Assembly (NCBI GenBank): GCA_031278075.1 | Contig: JAITLE010000278.1 | Location: 1 to 7,390 of the forward strand | Length of the DNA: 7,390 bases | Reading direction: 5' to 3' | Origin: Bifidobacteriaceae bacterium | Lineage (GTDB): Bacteria > Actinomycetota > Actinomycetes > Actinomycetales > WQXJ01 | Program-made: the position numbers and the translations under genes | Part shown: positions 1-5,400 of the stretch, in pieces | Layout: the number at the start of each line of letters is the position of its first letter | Position numbering within the stretch: the stretch's first letter is position 1 | Notes under the pieces: generated by a model | Database searches by the model: none | What the model saw: only the letters and a program-made list of their open reading frames with translations | Told to the model about the DNA's origin: nothing

Positions 1-14
1 GGGTGTCACCATTC

Positions 15-47
15 CTACACTTCTCCCGCCAGAAGCGAGAAGTGTAG
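15..47. repeat. Perfect 11-bp inverted repeat with 11-nt loop
   Basis: CTACACTTCTC at 15-25 is the exact reverse complement of GAGAAGTGTAG at 37-47, separated by 11 bases. It would form a stable hairpin in either transcript. No T-tract follows on either strand, so a classical intrinsic terminator is not supported. It could be the terminator-like end of a gene lying left of the window, a protein-binding palindrome, or the end of a mobile element cut by the window edge. The sequence alone does not decide between these. The stretch from 48 to about 220 holds no gene I can support. Confidence 0.6.
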
Positions 48-220
48 AGTTCCGCGACCCACGCCCCGGCCCACGGGCGCAACTCAGCCCCAGCATCCGT
101 CGGTCTGGGTGGTAGTTGGGCTATTGACCAGTGGAGACGTTTGGGCGGCAGCTGTCGGAGTGGCCAGATGCGGGCGGCGACGCGCCGAGTCACGGCGCCA
201 ACATGGACAACCTGTCCGGC

Positions 221-250
221 TTGTGGCCGCACAGCGTGGGCACGTAGGGT
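221..250 (+). promoter_or_regulatory. Candidate promoter of the NifX-like gene
   Basis: TTGTGG at 221-226 and TAGGGT at 245-250 are separated by 18 bp and resemble an actinobacterial -35 and a TANNNT -10 element. Transcription would begin about 257-259, which is on or next to the GTG start codon at 259. That fits a leaderless mRNA, a common arrangement in Actinobacteria, and would explain why no good Shine-Dalgarno sequence precedes the gene. The -35 matches the consensus at only half of its positions. Confidence 0.35.
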
Positions 251-258
251 CGTGACCC

Positions 259-615
259 GTGATCTTTTGCATCCCAGTGGACGCGTCCGGCCAGGTGGGG
301 AACGGGTGGGGGCGCGCCCAGTCGGTCGCGATCGCCGAGACGGACGATGCCGGCCACCTCGTCTCCTGGCAGACCCACAGTGTCGGGTGGGACGCGCTGC
401 ACGGCCAGGGGACCGAAGGTTCGCACCACGCCCGCATCGTCCGTTTCTTGAGGACATGGCAGGTGGAGTGCGTCGTCGCCGAGCACATGGGGCTCGGCAT
501 GCGGCGGGTCATGCAAGCCATGAACATCCCCGTCTTCGTCGGCGACGCCGGCGACGCGCGCGCCGCGGTGGCCTCCGCCGCTCAACTTTTGGCCGATGCC
601 GCGCGGGCAGCCTGA
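259..615 (+). CDS. NifX/NifB-type dinitrogenase iron-molybdenum cofactor domain protein
   Basis: This 118-residue protein consists of one domain of the dinitrogenase iron-molybdenum cofactor biosynthesis family (the NifX/NafY and MTH1175-like fold). Family members bind or carry Fe-S or Mo-Fe clusters, and small stand-alone copies are widespread outside nitrogen fixers. Visible family features are the opening strand ending in IPVD (residues 5-8), the G-x-G-x-G/R region (14-19), the HGQGTEGSHHAR segment (48-59) preceding a helix, the strand VECVVAEHMGLGM (69-81) and the following IPVFVGDAG (90-98). Cys4 and Cys71 are possible ligands, but this is inference. The GTG at 259 is chosen because the IPVD strand begins immediately after it and a TAGGGT -10 lies at the right distance. 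Only a weak AGGGT could act as ribosome binding site. No nif genes are nearby, so a role in nitrogenase assembly is not supported. Nothing in the neighbourhood identifies a partner. Confidence 0.8.
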   Translation: MIFCIPVDASGQVGNGWGRAQSVAIAETDDAGHLVSWQTHSVGWDALHGQGTEGSHHARIVRFLRTWQVECVVAEHMGLGMRRVMQAMNIPVFVGDAGDARAAVASAAQLLADAARAA

Positions 616-820
616 GCAGAAGTGGCTGCGCTCATCGTGGACATGGGCGGCGCGCGCCAGTCGACCAGCCCAACGTAGATGGCAGCGGTCCCCGACCTGA
701 CCGGCGTGACCGCCTGGCTGACCGCCGCAGGACGCATCCGGGTGGTGTTCCCGGCGCCGCGGGACGCGGTTCACCAGCGTCACGTTGGGAGTGACCGGCC
801 ACTCAAGGCGGCCGCGGGCC
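616..820. other. Intergenic stretch, no gene recognised
   Basis: About 200 bp between the NifX-like gene and the inverted-repeat element. A short open frame on + starts at an ATG at 679 and runs to 942, but it has no ribosome binding site, no recognisable motif and an arginine-rich shadow-like composition, and it crosses into the inverted repeat. An imperfect palindrome (GAGTG at 789-793, CACTC at 800-804, 6-nt loop) lies downstream of coaA on the minus strand. It may be a weak remnant of a coaA terminator, although no T-run follows it. Confidence 0.4.
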
Positions 821-987
821 CTAAGCCTCGATCCACCGATGATCGCCGCAGGGAAGCACTAGACGGGTGCGATGGGCGTTCCTGGCCGGCGATGGCTACC
901 CGGTGGCCTGCCCGGCTGGTCAGGGGCGGCCAGCGTGCCTAGCTGGCGAGCGGCGCAGTAGGCGAGGATCGGTGGATCGAGGCTAAG
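821..987. repeat. MITE-like element: long inverted repeats around a 113-bp core, possible CTAAG target duplication
   Basis: The arms 821-847 and 961-987 are reverse complements at 24 of 27 positions, including a perfect 17-bp block (824-840 against 968-984). The spacer of 113 bp contains a second nested inverted repeat (CTGGCCG at 882-888, CGGCCAG at 927-933). The outermost five bases are CTAAG on both sides in the same orientation (821-825 and 983-987). The element can therefore be read as a 157-bp non-autonomous unit (826-982) with 22-bp terminal repeats, 20 of 22 paired, flanked by a 5-bp target duplication. No coding sequence is evident inside. The right copy of CTAAG contains the coaA stop codon, so an insertion there would have left CoaA intact. 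The alternative is a long stem-loop in the 3' end of the coaA transcript that acts in termination or mRNA stability. The pairing is directly visible; the mobile-element reading is inference. Confidence 0.6.
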
Positions 988-1936
988 TCTTGCGCAGGTA
1001 GACCCGCTCCACCAGGTGGTCGGCGCCCTTGCGCAGCACCAGGGACGCGCGCGAGCGCGTCGGCGCGATGTTCTCGCGGAGATTCGGCGAATTGACGTGG
1101 TCCCAGACAAACTCGGCGAAGGCGGCCGCCGCACCGGTCGGCATGGTCGCGTATTGGTGGAAATACGAATCCGGGCTGGAAAACGCCGTGCGCCGCAACT
1201 CGAGGAAGCGGTCCACGTACCAGCGGCGGATGTCCACCTCTTCGGCGTCGATGTATATCGAGAAATCGAAGAAGTCGCTGACGACCACCTCGTCGGCGTC
1301 CCTGGGCCGGGTGCGGGCGCCCTGGAGGACGTTGAGTCCCTCGACGATCAGGATGTCAGGCTGCGTCACCACCGCCACCTCGCCGGGCAGAATGTCGTAG
1401 CGCAGGTGGGAATACTTGGGCGCCTCGACCCGCGCCGCGCCTCCTTTGACTTGCGCCAGGAAGCGGAGCAGCGCCGCGCGTCGGTACGATTCGGGGAACC
1501 CTTTGCGGTCCGTCAGGCCGCGTTCCGCCAGTTCAGCGTTTGAGTAAAGGAACCCGTCGGTTGGCAGGAGCTGCACCCGGGGCGTGTTCGGCCAGCGGGC
1601 CAGCAATTCCACTAGCAGCCGCGCCACAGTCGATTTGCCGACCGCGACCGATCCGCCGATCCCAATCACATACGGCGTGCGCGAGGTCGCGTCCCGCAGG
1701 AACATCCCGCGCACGTCGTGCAGGTAGTGGGAGGCGTGCGCGTGGAGGTTCAGCAGCGCGCTGAGCGGCCGATACACCGCATCGACCTCCGCCAGTGAGA
1801 TCGCGTCGCCGATGCCTCGAATCCGCGTCACGTCCGCCTCCGTCAAAGGCAGCGGCGTCGAAGACGCCAGCGCCGCCCACTCGTCCCGCTCGAAGGAGAG
1901 GTACGGAGATTCGACGGGAAGCGTGGTTGGTCGCAC
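983..1936 (-). CDS. coaA: Type I pantothenate kinase CoaA
   Basis: This cytoplasmic enzyme phosphorylates pantothenate with ATP, the first and rate-controlling step of coenzyme A synthesis, and in this family it is normally feedback-inhibited by CoA. The protein has 317 residues, close to the 312-316 usual for bacterial CoaA, so it is full length. The P-loop GGSVAVGKST lies at 94-103, with the catalytic Lys at 101. PTDGFLY (124-130) carries the conserved Asp126, and RKGFPESY is at 143-150. Further on are YSHLRYDILPG, the DILIVEGLNVLQ strand, and the C-terminal RPNL-like and VLRKGADH segments of the family. The GTG at 1934-1936 is chosen because it gives the family length; an upstream in-frame GTG at 1954 would add six residues. 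No convincing Shine-Dalgarno precedes either, so initiation may be leaderless. The gene is transcribed divergently from clpX and appears monocistronic. Its stop codon lies within the right arm of the 821-987 inverted repeat, and decayed IS30 sequence begins about 50 bp upstream of its start. Confidence 0.95.
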   Translation of the reverse strand: MRPTTLPVESPYLSFERDEWAALASSTPLPLTEADVTRIRGIGDAISLAEVDAVYRPLSALLNLHAHASHYLHDVRGMFLRDATSRTPYVIGIGGSVAVGKSTVARLLVELLARWPNTPRVQLLPTDGFLYSNAELAERGLTDRKGFPESYRRAALLRFLAQVKGGAARVEAPKYSHLRYDILPGEVAVVTQPDILIVEGLNVLQGARTRPRDADEVVVSDFFDFSIYIDAEEVDIRRWYVDRFLELRRTAFSSPDSYFHQYATMPTGAAAAFAEFVWDHVNSPNLRENIAPTRSRASLVLRKGADHLVERVYLRKT

Positions 1937-1956
1937 GTGTCCATTGTCACACGTGC
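1933..1956. promoter_or_regulatory. 8-bp inverted repeat over the coaA start codon, candidate operator or leaderless promoter
   Basis: GCACGTGT at 1933-1940 and ACACGTGC at 1949-1956 are perfect reverse complements with an 8-bp spacer. The coaA GTG start (1934-1936 on the minus strand) lies inside one arm. On the minus strand the spacer reads GACAATGG, preceded by TG one base upstream of GACAAT. GACAAT could be an extended -10 placing transcription start near the GTG. The symmetry would suit a dimeric DNA-binding regulator or an RNA hairpin hiding the start codon. Function is inferred only from symmetry and position. Confidence 0.35.
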
Positions 1957-1984
1957 CCACGCGGGGGCCCGCGGCCCCGGTTTC

Positions 1985-2160
1985 GAGTTCGAAGTGCAAC
2001 GGGTTGTGGCTTGGGTTGATTCTAGTTGGGTGTGGAAGGCTTCGGTGGGGGTGGCCCACTCGAGGACGCCGAGGGGCCGGTTGTTGATCTCTTGGACGAT
2101 GCCGTCTAGCTCTGCCTGGCTGAGGGCGTCGAAGGACGTGCCGCGCCACCAGCCGATAGG
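1985..2160 (-). pseudogene. C-terminal remnant of an IS30-family transposase
   Basis: Read on the minus strand from about 2145 downward, the sequence encodes GTSFDALSQAELDGI, then EINNRPLGVLEWATPTEAF. This pattern of a Ser/Asp-rich turn, LD-hydrophobic helix, N-x-RP, W-x-TP-x-E-x-F is typical of the C-terminus of IS30-family transposases. Only about 55-60 residues remain; an intact enzyme has roughly 300-400. The DDE catalytic core and helix-turn-helix are absent, and the region above about 2170 has no IS30 resemblance. The reading frame continues past the expected end without a stop. GTTTCGAGTTCGAAGTGCAAC around 1980-2000 may be the old outer end of the element, but I cannot verify the terminal repeat. 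The fragment sits in the divergent coaA-clpX intergenic region and cannot transpose by itself. Confidence 0.7.
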
Positions 2161-2253
2161 CCGCCTGCCACGGTCGTGGCGGAAGCGGCCCCCGGGGGCG
2201 ACCGGTCGGGATCGTGCGCTGGGGGCGAACGGGCCTGGCGCCCCGGCGCGTCG

Positions 2254-2284
2254 TTGGGCGCCCCGCCGACGCGCGCGTTACGAT
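2254..2284 (+). promoter_or_regulatory. Candidate clpX promoter
   Basis: TACGAT at 2279-2284 fits the TANNNT -10 pattern. TTGGGC at 2254-2259 is a possible -35 with a 19-bp spacer. Transcription would start near 2291 and give a leader of about 29 nt that ends in the AAAGGA ribosome binding site at 2308-2313. I looked for a ClgR-type operator, the usual activator of clp genes in Actinobacteria, and found no convincing match. Confidence 0.4.
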
Positions 2285-2319
2285 GGGTGCGGTCTTCCCC
2301 ACCAGCGAAAGGACTTCAG

Positions 2320-3777
2320 ATGCCACGCATGAGTGACGGCGCCGCGGACCTGCTGAAGTGTTCGTTCTGCGGCAAGTCGCAGAAGCATGTGCGCAAGCTG
2401 ATCGCGGGGCCGTCGGTCTACATCTGCGACGAGTGCATCGAGTTGTGCAACGAGATCATCGCTGAGGAGATCCCCGCCGCCAAGGTGGAGACCATCGCCG
2501 AACTGCCGAAACCGCGTGAGATCTTCAGCTTCCTGGACCAGTACGTGGTGGGGCAGGACGGCGCGAAGCGGGCGCTGGCAGTGGCGGTGTACAACCATTA
2601 CAAGCGGATCAGGACCTCTCTCGGGCCCGCCTCCGGCAAACCTGGCGCCGCCGGGACGCGGACGGGGCCGGGGTCACGCGGGGACGCGGCCCGTCCGGGC
2701 GGGGGGCGTCCGGGCGGAGCGGCGGGCGCGGCTGGCGCGGCTGGCGCGGCTGGCGCCGCGGGCGCGGCTGGCCCCGCGGCCGACGAGTCAGAGCCGGTGG
2801 AGATCGCCAAGTCGAACATCTTGTTGATCGGGCCGACGGGCTGCGGCAAGACATATGTCGCGCAGACTCTGGCCAAAATGCTGAACGTGCCGTTCGCGAT
2901 CGCTGACGCCACGTCCCTCACCGAGGCGGGCTATGTCGGCGAAGACGTGGAGAACATCCTCCTAAAGCTGATCCAGGCCGCGGACGGGGATGTCAAACGG
3001 GCCGAGACCGGGATTGTGTATATCGACGAGATCGACAAGATCGCCCGGAAGGCGGACGGCCCTTCGATCACGCGGGACGTGTCGGGGGAGGGCGTCCAAC
3101 AGGCGTTGCTGAAAATCCTTGAGGGGACGGTCGCCGCCGTGCCGCCGCAGGGCGGCCGCAAACATCCGCAGGCCGCCGATTACCTGCAGGTCGACACCAC
3201 GAATGTGCTGTTCATACTGGCTGGGGCGTTCGCTGGCCTCGAGGAGATCGTGGCGCAACGCGCCGGGCGGCACGGGATCGGCTTCGGCGCGCCGCTGCAC
3301 ATCGCCGGTCAGGAGGACGAACTCGACGACGTGCGCCCCGAGGATCTGTTGAAATTCGGTCTAATCCCGGAGTTCATCGGGCGGATGCCTGTCGTGGCGA
3401 CTGTCTCGCCGCTCAGCAAGGAATCGCTGCAGCGAATTCTGGTCGAACCCAGGAACGCGCTTATCAAGCAGTACCGCAAAATGTTCGAGCTGGACGGGGT
3501 GGATCTCCGTTTCACCGACGACGCGATCGAGGCGATCGCGGACCACGCCATGTTGCGTGGCACGGGCGCGCGCGGCTTGCGCGCGATAATGGAGGAGATC
3601 CTCCAGCCGCTGATGTTCGACGTCCCCTCCAGAGAAGACATCGGGCAGGTCGTGATCGACGCCGACACGGTCCTGGAGAACGTGAACCCGACGTTGGTGC
3701 CGCGGACCGGCGGCGCGGGTGCGGCGGGCGGCGCGCGCGGCCGCGCCCAGCCGGCGCCCGCCAAGAAGACGGCTTAG
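2320..3777 (+). CDS. clpX: ATP-dependent Clp protease ATP-binding subunit ClpX
   Basis: ClpX is the hexameric AAA+ unfoldase that feeds substrates to ClpP. The N-terminal zinc-binding domain has Cys14, Cys17, Cys36 and Cys39. The Walker A motif is GPTGCGKT (171-178), the substrate-gripping pore loop GYVG is at 204-207 and the Walker B motif IVYIDE at 232-237. The RKH pore-entry loop is at 280-282, the ClpP-docking IGF loop at 320-322, the PEFIGR arginine finger ends at Arg355, and the sensor-2 motif GARGLR lies at 416-421. All catalytic and docking elements are intact. The protein has 485 residues against about 425-430 usual; the excess is a Gly/Ala/Pro-rich insertion (about 105-155) between the zinc-domain side and Walker A, plus a short basic Ala-rich tail. 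The ATG at 2320 is favoured over the in-frame ATG at 2329 because AAAGGA lies 6 nt before it. ClpP is not adjacent in this window. The gene probably forms an operon with the chorismate mutase 2 bp downstream. Confidence 0.97.
   Translation: MPRMSDGAADLLKCSFCGKSQKHVRKLIAGPSVYICDECIELCNEIIAEEIPAAKVETIAELPKPREIFSFLDQYVVGQDGAKRALAVAVYNHYKRIRTSLGPASGKPGAAGTRTGPGSRGDAARPGGGRPGGAAGAAGAAGAAGAAGAAGPAADESEPVEIAKSNILLIGPTGCGKTYVAQTLAKMLNVPFAIADATSLTEAGYVGEDVENILLKLIQAADGDVKRAETGIVYIDEIDKIARKADGPSITRDVSGEGVQQALLKILEGTVAAVPPQGGRKHPQAADYLQVDTTNVLFILAGAFAGLEEIVAQRAGRHGIGFGAPLHIAGQEDELDDVRPEDLLKFGLIPEFIGRMPVVATVSPLSKESLQRILVEPRNALIKQYRKMFELDGVDLRFTDDAIEAIADHAMLRGTGARGLRAIMEEILQPLMFDVPSREDIGQVVIDADTVLENVNPTLVPRTGGAGAAGGARGRAQPAPAKKTA
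2716..2778 (+). repeat. Seven 9-bp tandem repeats encoding Gly-Ala-Ala in clpX
   Basis: Seven consecutive 9-bp units code for six GAA triplets followed by GPA (residues 133-153 of ClpX). Units at 2725, 2734, 2743 and 2761 are identical (GGCGCGGCT), and the others differ by a few bases. Because the unit is a multiple of three, slippage would change linker length without breaking the frame. The repeats sit in the flexible linker before the AAA+ core. Confidence 0.9.
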
Positions 3778-3779
3778 CC

Positions 3780-4145
3780 GTGGCCGGGGGGCGCGTCGCA
3801 GATCCAGGGCCCGATGCCGTCGGCGCGGCCGATCCCGCGTCCCCGGTCGCGGCGGCGAAGCGGGCCGCCGCGCGGCTCGCGGACTTGCGCGGCTCGATCG
3901 ACAACATCGACGCGGCGTTGGTCCATTTGCTGGCGGAGCGGTTCAAATTCACCCAGGCGGTAGGGCATCTTAAAGCCGACGCGGGACTGCCTGTCGCCGA
4001 CCCGGCTCGTGAGGCGCAGCAGATCGACCGTCTGCGCTCGCTGGCCGCGGAATCGGGATTGGACCCGGTGTTCGCGGAGAAGTTCTTGACCTTCATCGTG
4101 GCCGAGGTGATTCGCCACCACGAGGCGATCGCGGACGCGCGATAG
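3780..4145 (+). CDS. aroQ: AroQ-class chorismate mutase
   Basis: This enzyme converts chorismate to prephenate, the branch point toward phenylalanine and tyrosine. The 121-residue protein has an Ala-rich, probably disordered N-terminus (1-30) followed by the three-helix AroQ domain. By alignment from memory with the E. coli P-protein mutase, the active-site positions correspond to Arg37, Arg54, Lys65, Asp74 and Arg77; the sixth contact in the last helix (near FIVAEVIRHHE, 105-115) I cannot place with certainty. No signal peptide is present, so it is cytoplasmic, unlike the secreted mycobacterial form. The GTG at 3780 lies two bases after the clpX stop and has only a poor AAGAAG-like ribosome site, so translation is probably coupled to clpX. 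An internal start nearer residue 30 is possible but no better supported. Small actinobacterial chorismate mutases often need a DAHP synthase partner for full activity; none is in this window. Confidence 0.88.
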   Translation: MAGGRVADPGPDAVGAADPASPVAAAKRAAARLADLRGSIDNIDAALVHLLAERFKFTQAVGHLKADAGLPVADPAREAQQIDRLRSLAAESGLDPVFAEKFLTFIVAEVIRHHEAIADAR

Positions 4146-4238
4146 TTCGGACGGGTGGAGGGCTCCCGCCGCGGCTTGGCGTGCGCTAGGGTTTGCATGT
4201 CCAGTTTCGGATTCCATCCCCAGTTCGGAGACAAACAA

Positions 4239-5072
4239 ATGCGCAGATGGAGCACTCTCTTCCGTGGTTCGGCAGTTTTCTTGGTGGCTTTGGGCGTCCT
4301 GGTCCCGGCGAGTCCGGCTTTCGCCTCGACGGCGGACGACGCGATCGCCATCCATGACGAGGCCGTGGACGCCTACGCCGCCTACATGAGCCTCGACTTC
4401 GAGAATCTGTCCGAGGCCGATATCGCCTCGGAGACCGCGATCGCCGCCGCGGCGATCCGCGACGCGGCCGCCGAACTGCAGAGCTTGGCCGATGGGTCGT
4501 CGAACTCGGGTCTGAGCGAGCGAATCGCCGACTTGGCCCTCGGTGTCGAGGACATCGCCGACGGCGTCGAATCCTTCGGAGTCGGGATCGTGGGCTCCGA
4601 CGAGACGGCGTTCGACGCGGCCGTCGCCGAGCTCGAAGCGGCGGAGTACCGCTTGGACGCCGCAGGGGATGCGTTCAACGAGTATCTCGAGGCCAACCCG
4701 CTCGTGGCAGGTGACGTCATGTGGTTGCTGTGGACCGGGCTTTTCGCGCTTTCGGCGCTGGGCCTGGTGTTCGCGGTGGTCGTGTGGTTCCGCGGTCGAA
4801 AGGCGCCGCACCAGACCGAAGAGCTGTCCGTGAGCCGCCGGAACCTCCTCGGCTCGGCGGCGCTGTTCCTGGTCGGCGCGGCCATCCCGGCGGTGCAGTA
4901 CTGGCGGGTGGAGCCGGGCGGCGAATACACGATCTTCTGGTACCCGCTGGCGGTGGGCGCGCTGTGGTTCTTGGTCGCGACCCCGCGCTATTTCATCGTG
5001 GCGAAGAAGGCCAAGGCCCTTGGGGACTCGCCGGAGCCGACTGGGGTCTACCCGGACCAACCCGTCGGGTAG
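4239..5072 (+). CDS. Secreted-domain membrane protein of unknown family with three transmembrane helices
   Basis: I do not recognise this 277-residue protein. A Sec-type signal peptide spans residues 1-29 (MRR, hydrophobic core, PAFA then a cleavage site before ST). Residues 30-159 form an acidic, Ala-rich, helical, Cys-free domain predicted to be outside the membrane. Three hydrophobic segments follow at about 160-183, 203-221 and 232-254. The basic RGRK after the first and KKAK after the third fit the positive-inside rule: outside N-domain, cytoplasmic loop 184-202 and cytoplasmic C-terminus. The start at 4239 is supported by GGAG at 4227-4230, 8 nt upstream, and by the signal peptide beginning there; the frame is open further up to 4155 without a better site. 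A lone -10-like TAGGGT lies at 4187-4192 with no clear -35, so it may be separately transcribed from the clpX operon. Neighbours give no functional clue. Confidence 0.8.
   Translation: MRRWSTLFRGSAVFLVALGVLVPASPAFASTADDAIAIHDEAVDAYAAYMSLDFENLSEADIASETAIAAAAIRDAAAELQSLADGSSNSGLSERIADLALGVEDIADGVESFGVGIVGSDETAFDAAVAELEAAEYRLDAAGDAFNEYLEANPLVAGDVMWLLWTGLFALSALGLVFAVVVWFRGRKAPHQTEELSVSRRNLLGSAALFLVGAAIPAVQYWRVEPGGEYTIFWYPLAVGALWFLVATPRYFIVAKKAKALGDSPEPTGVYPDQPVG
5048..5072 (+). terminator. Hairpin ending at the stop codon, possible weak terminator
   Basis: CTACCCG at 5048-5054 pairs perfectly with CGGGTAG at 5066-5072 (7 bp, 11-nt loop). The 3' arm ends exactly with the TAG stop codon of the membrane-protein gene. 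No T-run follows, so it is at best a non-canonical terminator or a 3'-end stabiliser. It lies about 85 bp upstream of the predicted start of the riboswitch transcript. Confidence 0.25.
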
Positions 5073-5122
5073 CGACTCCGGCACAGGCGTCGTCTCGTTC
5101 AGCGACACGCCACATCTTGTTG

Positions 5123-5151
5123 CTGACTTTGCGCGCGCCACACCATATAGT
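5123..5151 (+). promoter_or_regulatory. Promoter of the cobalamin riboswitch-nrdD transcript
   Basis: CTGACT at 5123-5128 matches TTGACA at four positions including the TGAC core. TATAGT at 5146-5151 matches TATAAT at five of six, with an optimal 17-bp spacer. This is the most consensus-like promoter in the window. Transcription would start around 5157-5160, directly at the first pairing bases of the riboswitch, which is the spacing expected if the aptamer begins the mRNA. Confidence 0.7.
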
Positions 5152-5157
5152 GGTTGG

Positions 5158-5352
5158 CGCAGTGGTTCGGCCCGCCCGTGCGGTGGGTCGTCGCAAGAGG
5201 GAACCCGGTGCGAACCCGGGACTGCCCCGCAGCGGTGAGTGGGAGCGAAAGCCGCCAACAGCACTGGGAGGAATCCTGGGAAGCGGCGGCCGGTAGGCCA
5301 GCCCAAGTGATTGGGAGAAGCCCACGAGTCCGAAGACCTGCCTCTGCCTTTC
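5158..5352 (+). promoter_or_regulatory. Cobalamin (vitamin B12) riboswitch aptamer
   Basis: The conserved blocks of the AdoCbl-type aptamer occur in order. GGGAA (5199-5203) is followed by the P4-type stem CCCGG-TGCGAA-CCCGGG. Then come ACTGCCCCGCAGCGGT (5221-5236), the loop that normally forms the L5-L13 kissing contact, GAGCGAAAGCCGCC, AGCACTGGG (5260-5268), and the B12 box AGTCCGAAGACCTGCC (5327-5342). The outer P1 pairing is less clear: GCAG near 5159 may pair with CTGC near 5344, so both ends are approximate. The family binds adenosylcobalamin or related cobalamins and turns the downstream gene down when the ligand is present. The only gene following is nrdD. Confidence 0.95.
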
Positions 5353-5400
5353 GAGCGCCAACGCGCCCGGAAGTGGGTCACGTCGCCTCGTGGGAAGGGT

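Noticed and set aside
679..942. 87-residue open frame on + after the NifX-like gene
   Set aside because: It has no ribosome binding site and no recognisable motif, is Arg-rich like a GC-rich shadow frame, and runs into the inverted-repeat element.
2176..2319. N-terminal extension of the clpX frame from 2176
   Set aside because: The translation is Gly/Arg/Ala filler, a ribosome binding site lies just before the ATG at 2320, and the conserved zinc domain begins within 14 residues of that start.
1937..2326. N-terminal extension of the coaA frame up to 2326
   Set aside because: The frame is open by chance through the IS30 remnant in a different frame from the transposase. The Pro/Arg-rich translation does not resemble CoaA, and the GTG at 1936 gives the normal family length.
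4153..4170. Possible terminator hairpin after the chorismate mutase gene
   Set aside because: The stem is short with a wobble or bulge and no T-run follows. It is too weak to call.
5190..5225. tRNA T-arm-like sequence (GGTGCGAACCCGGG)
   Set aside because: No acceptor or anticodon arms can be formed around it, and the sequence is the conserved core stem of the cobalamin aptamer.
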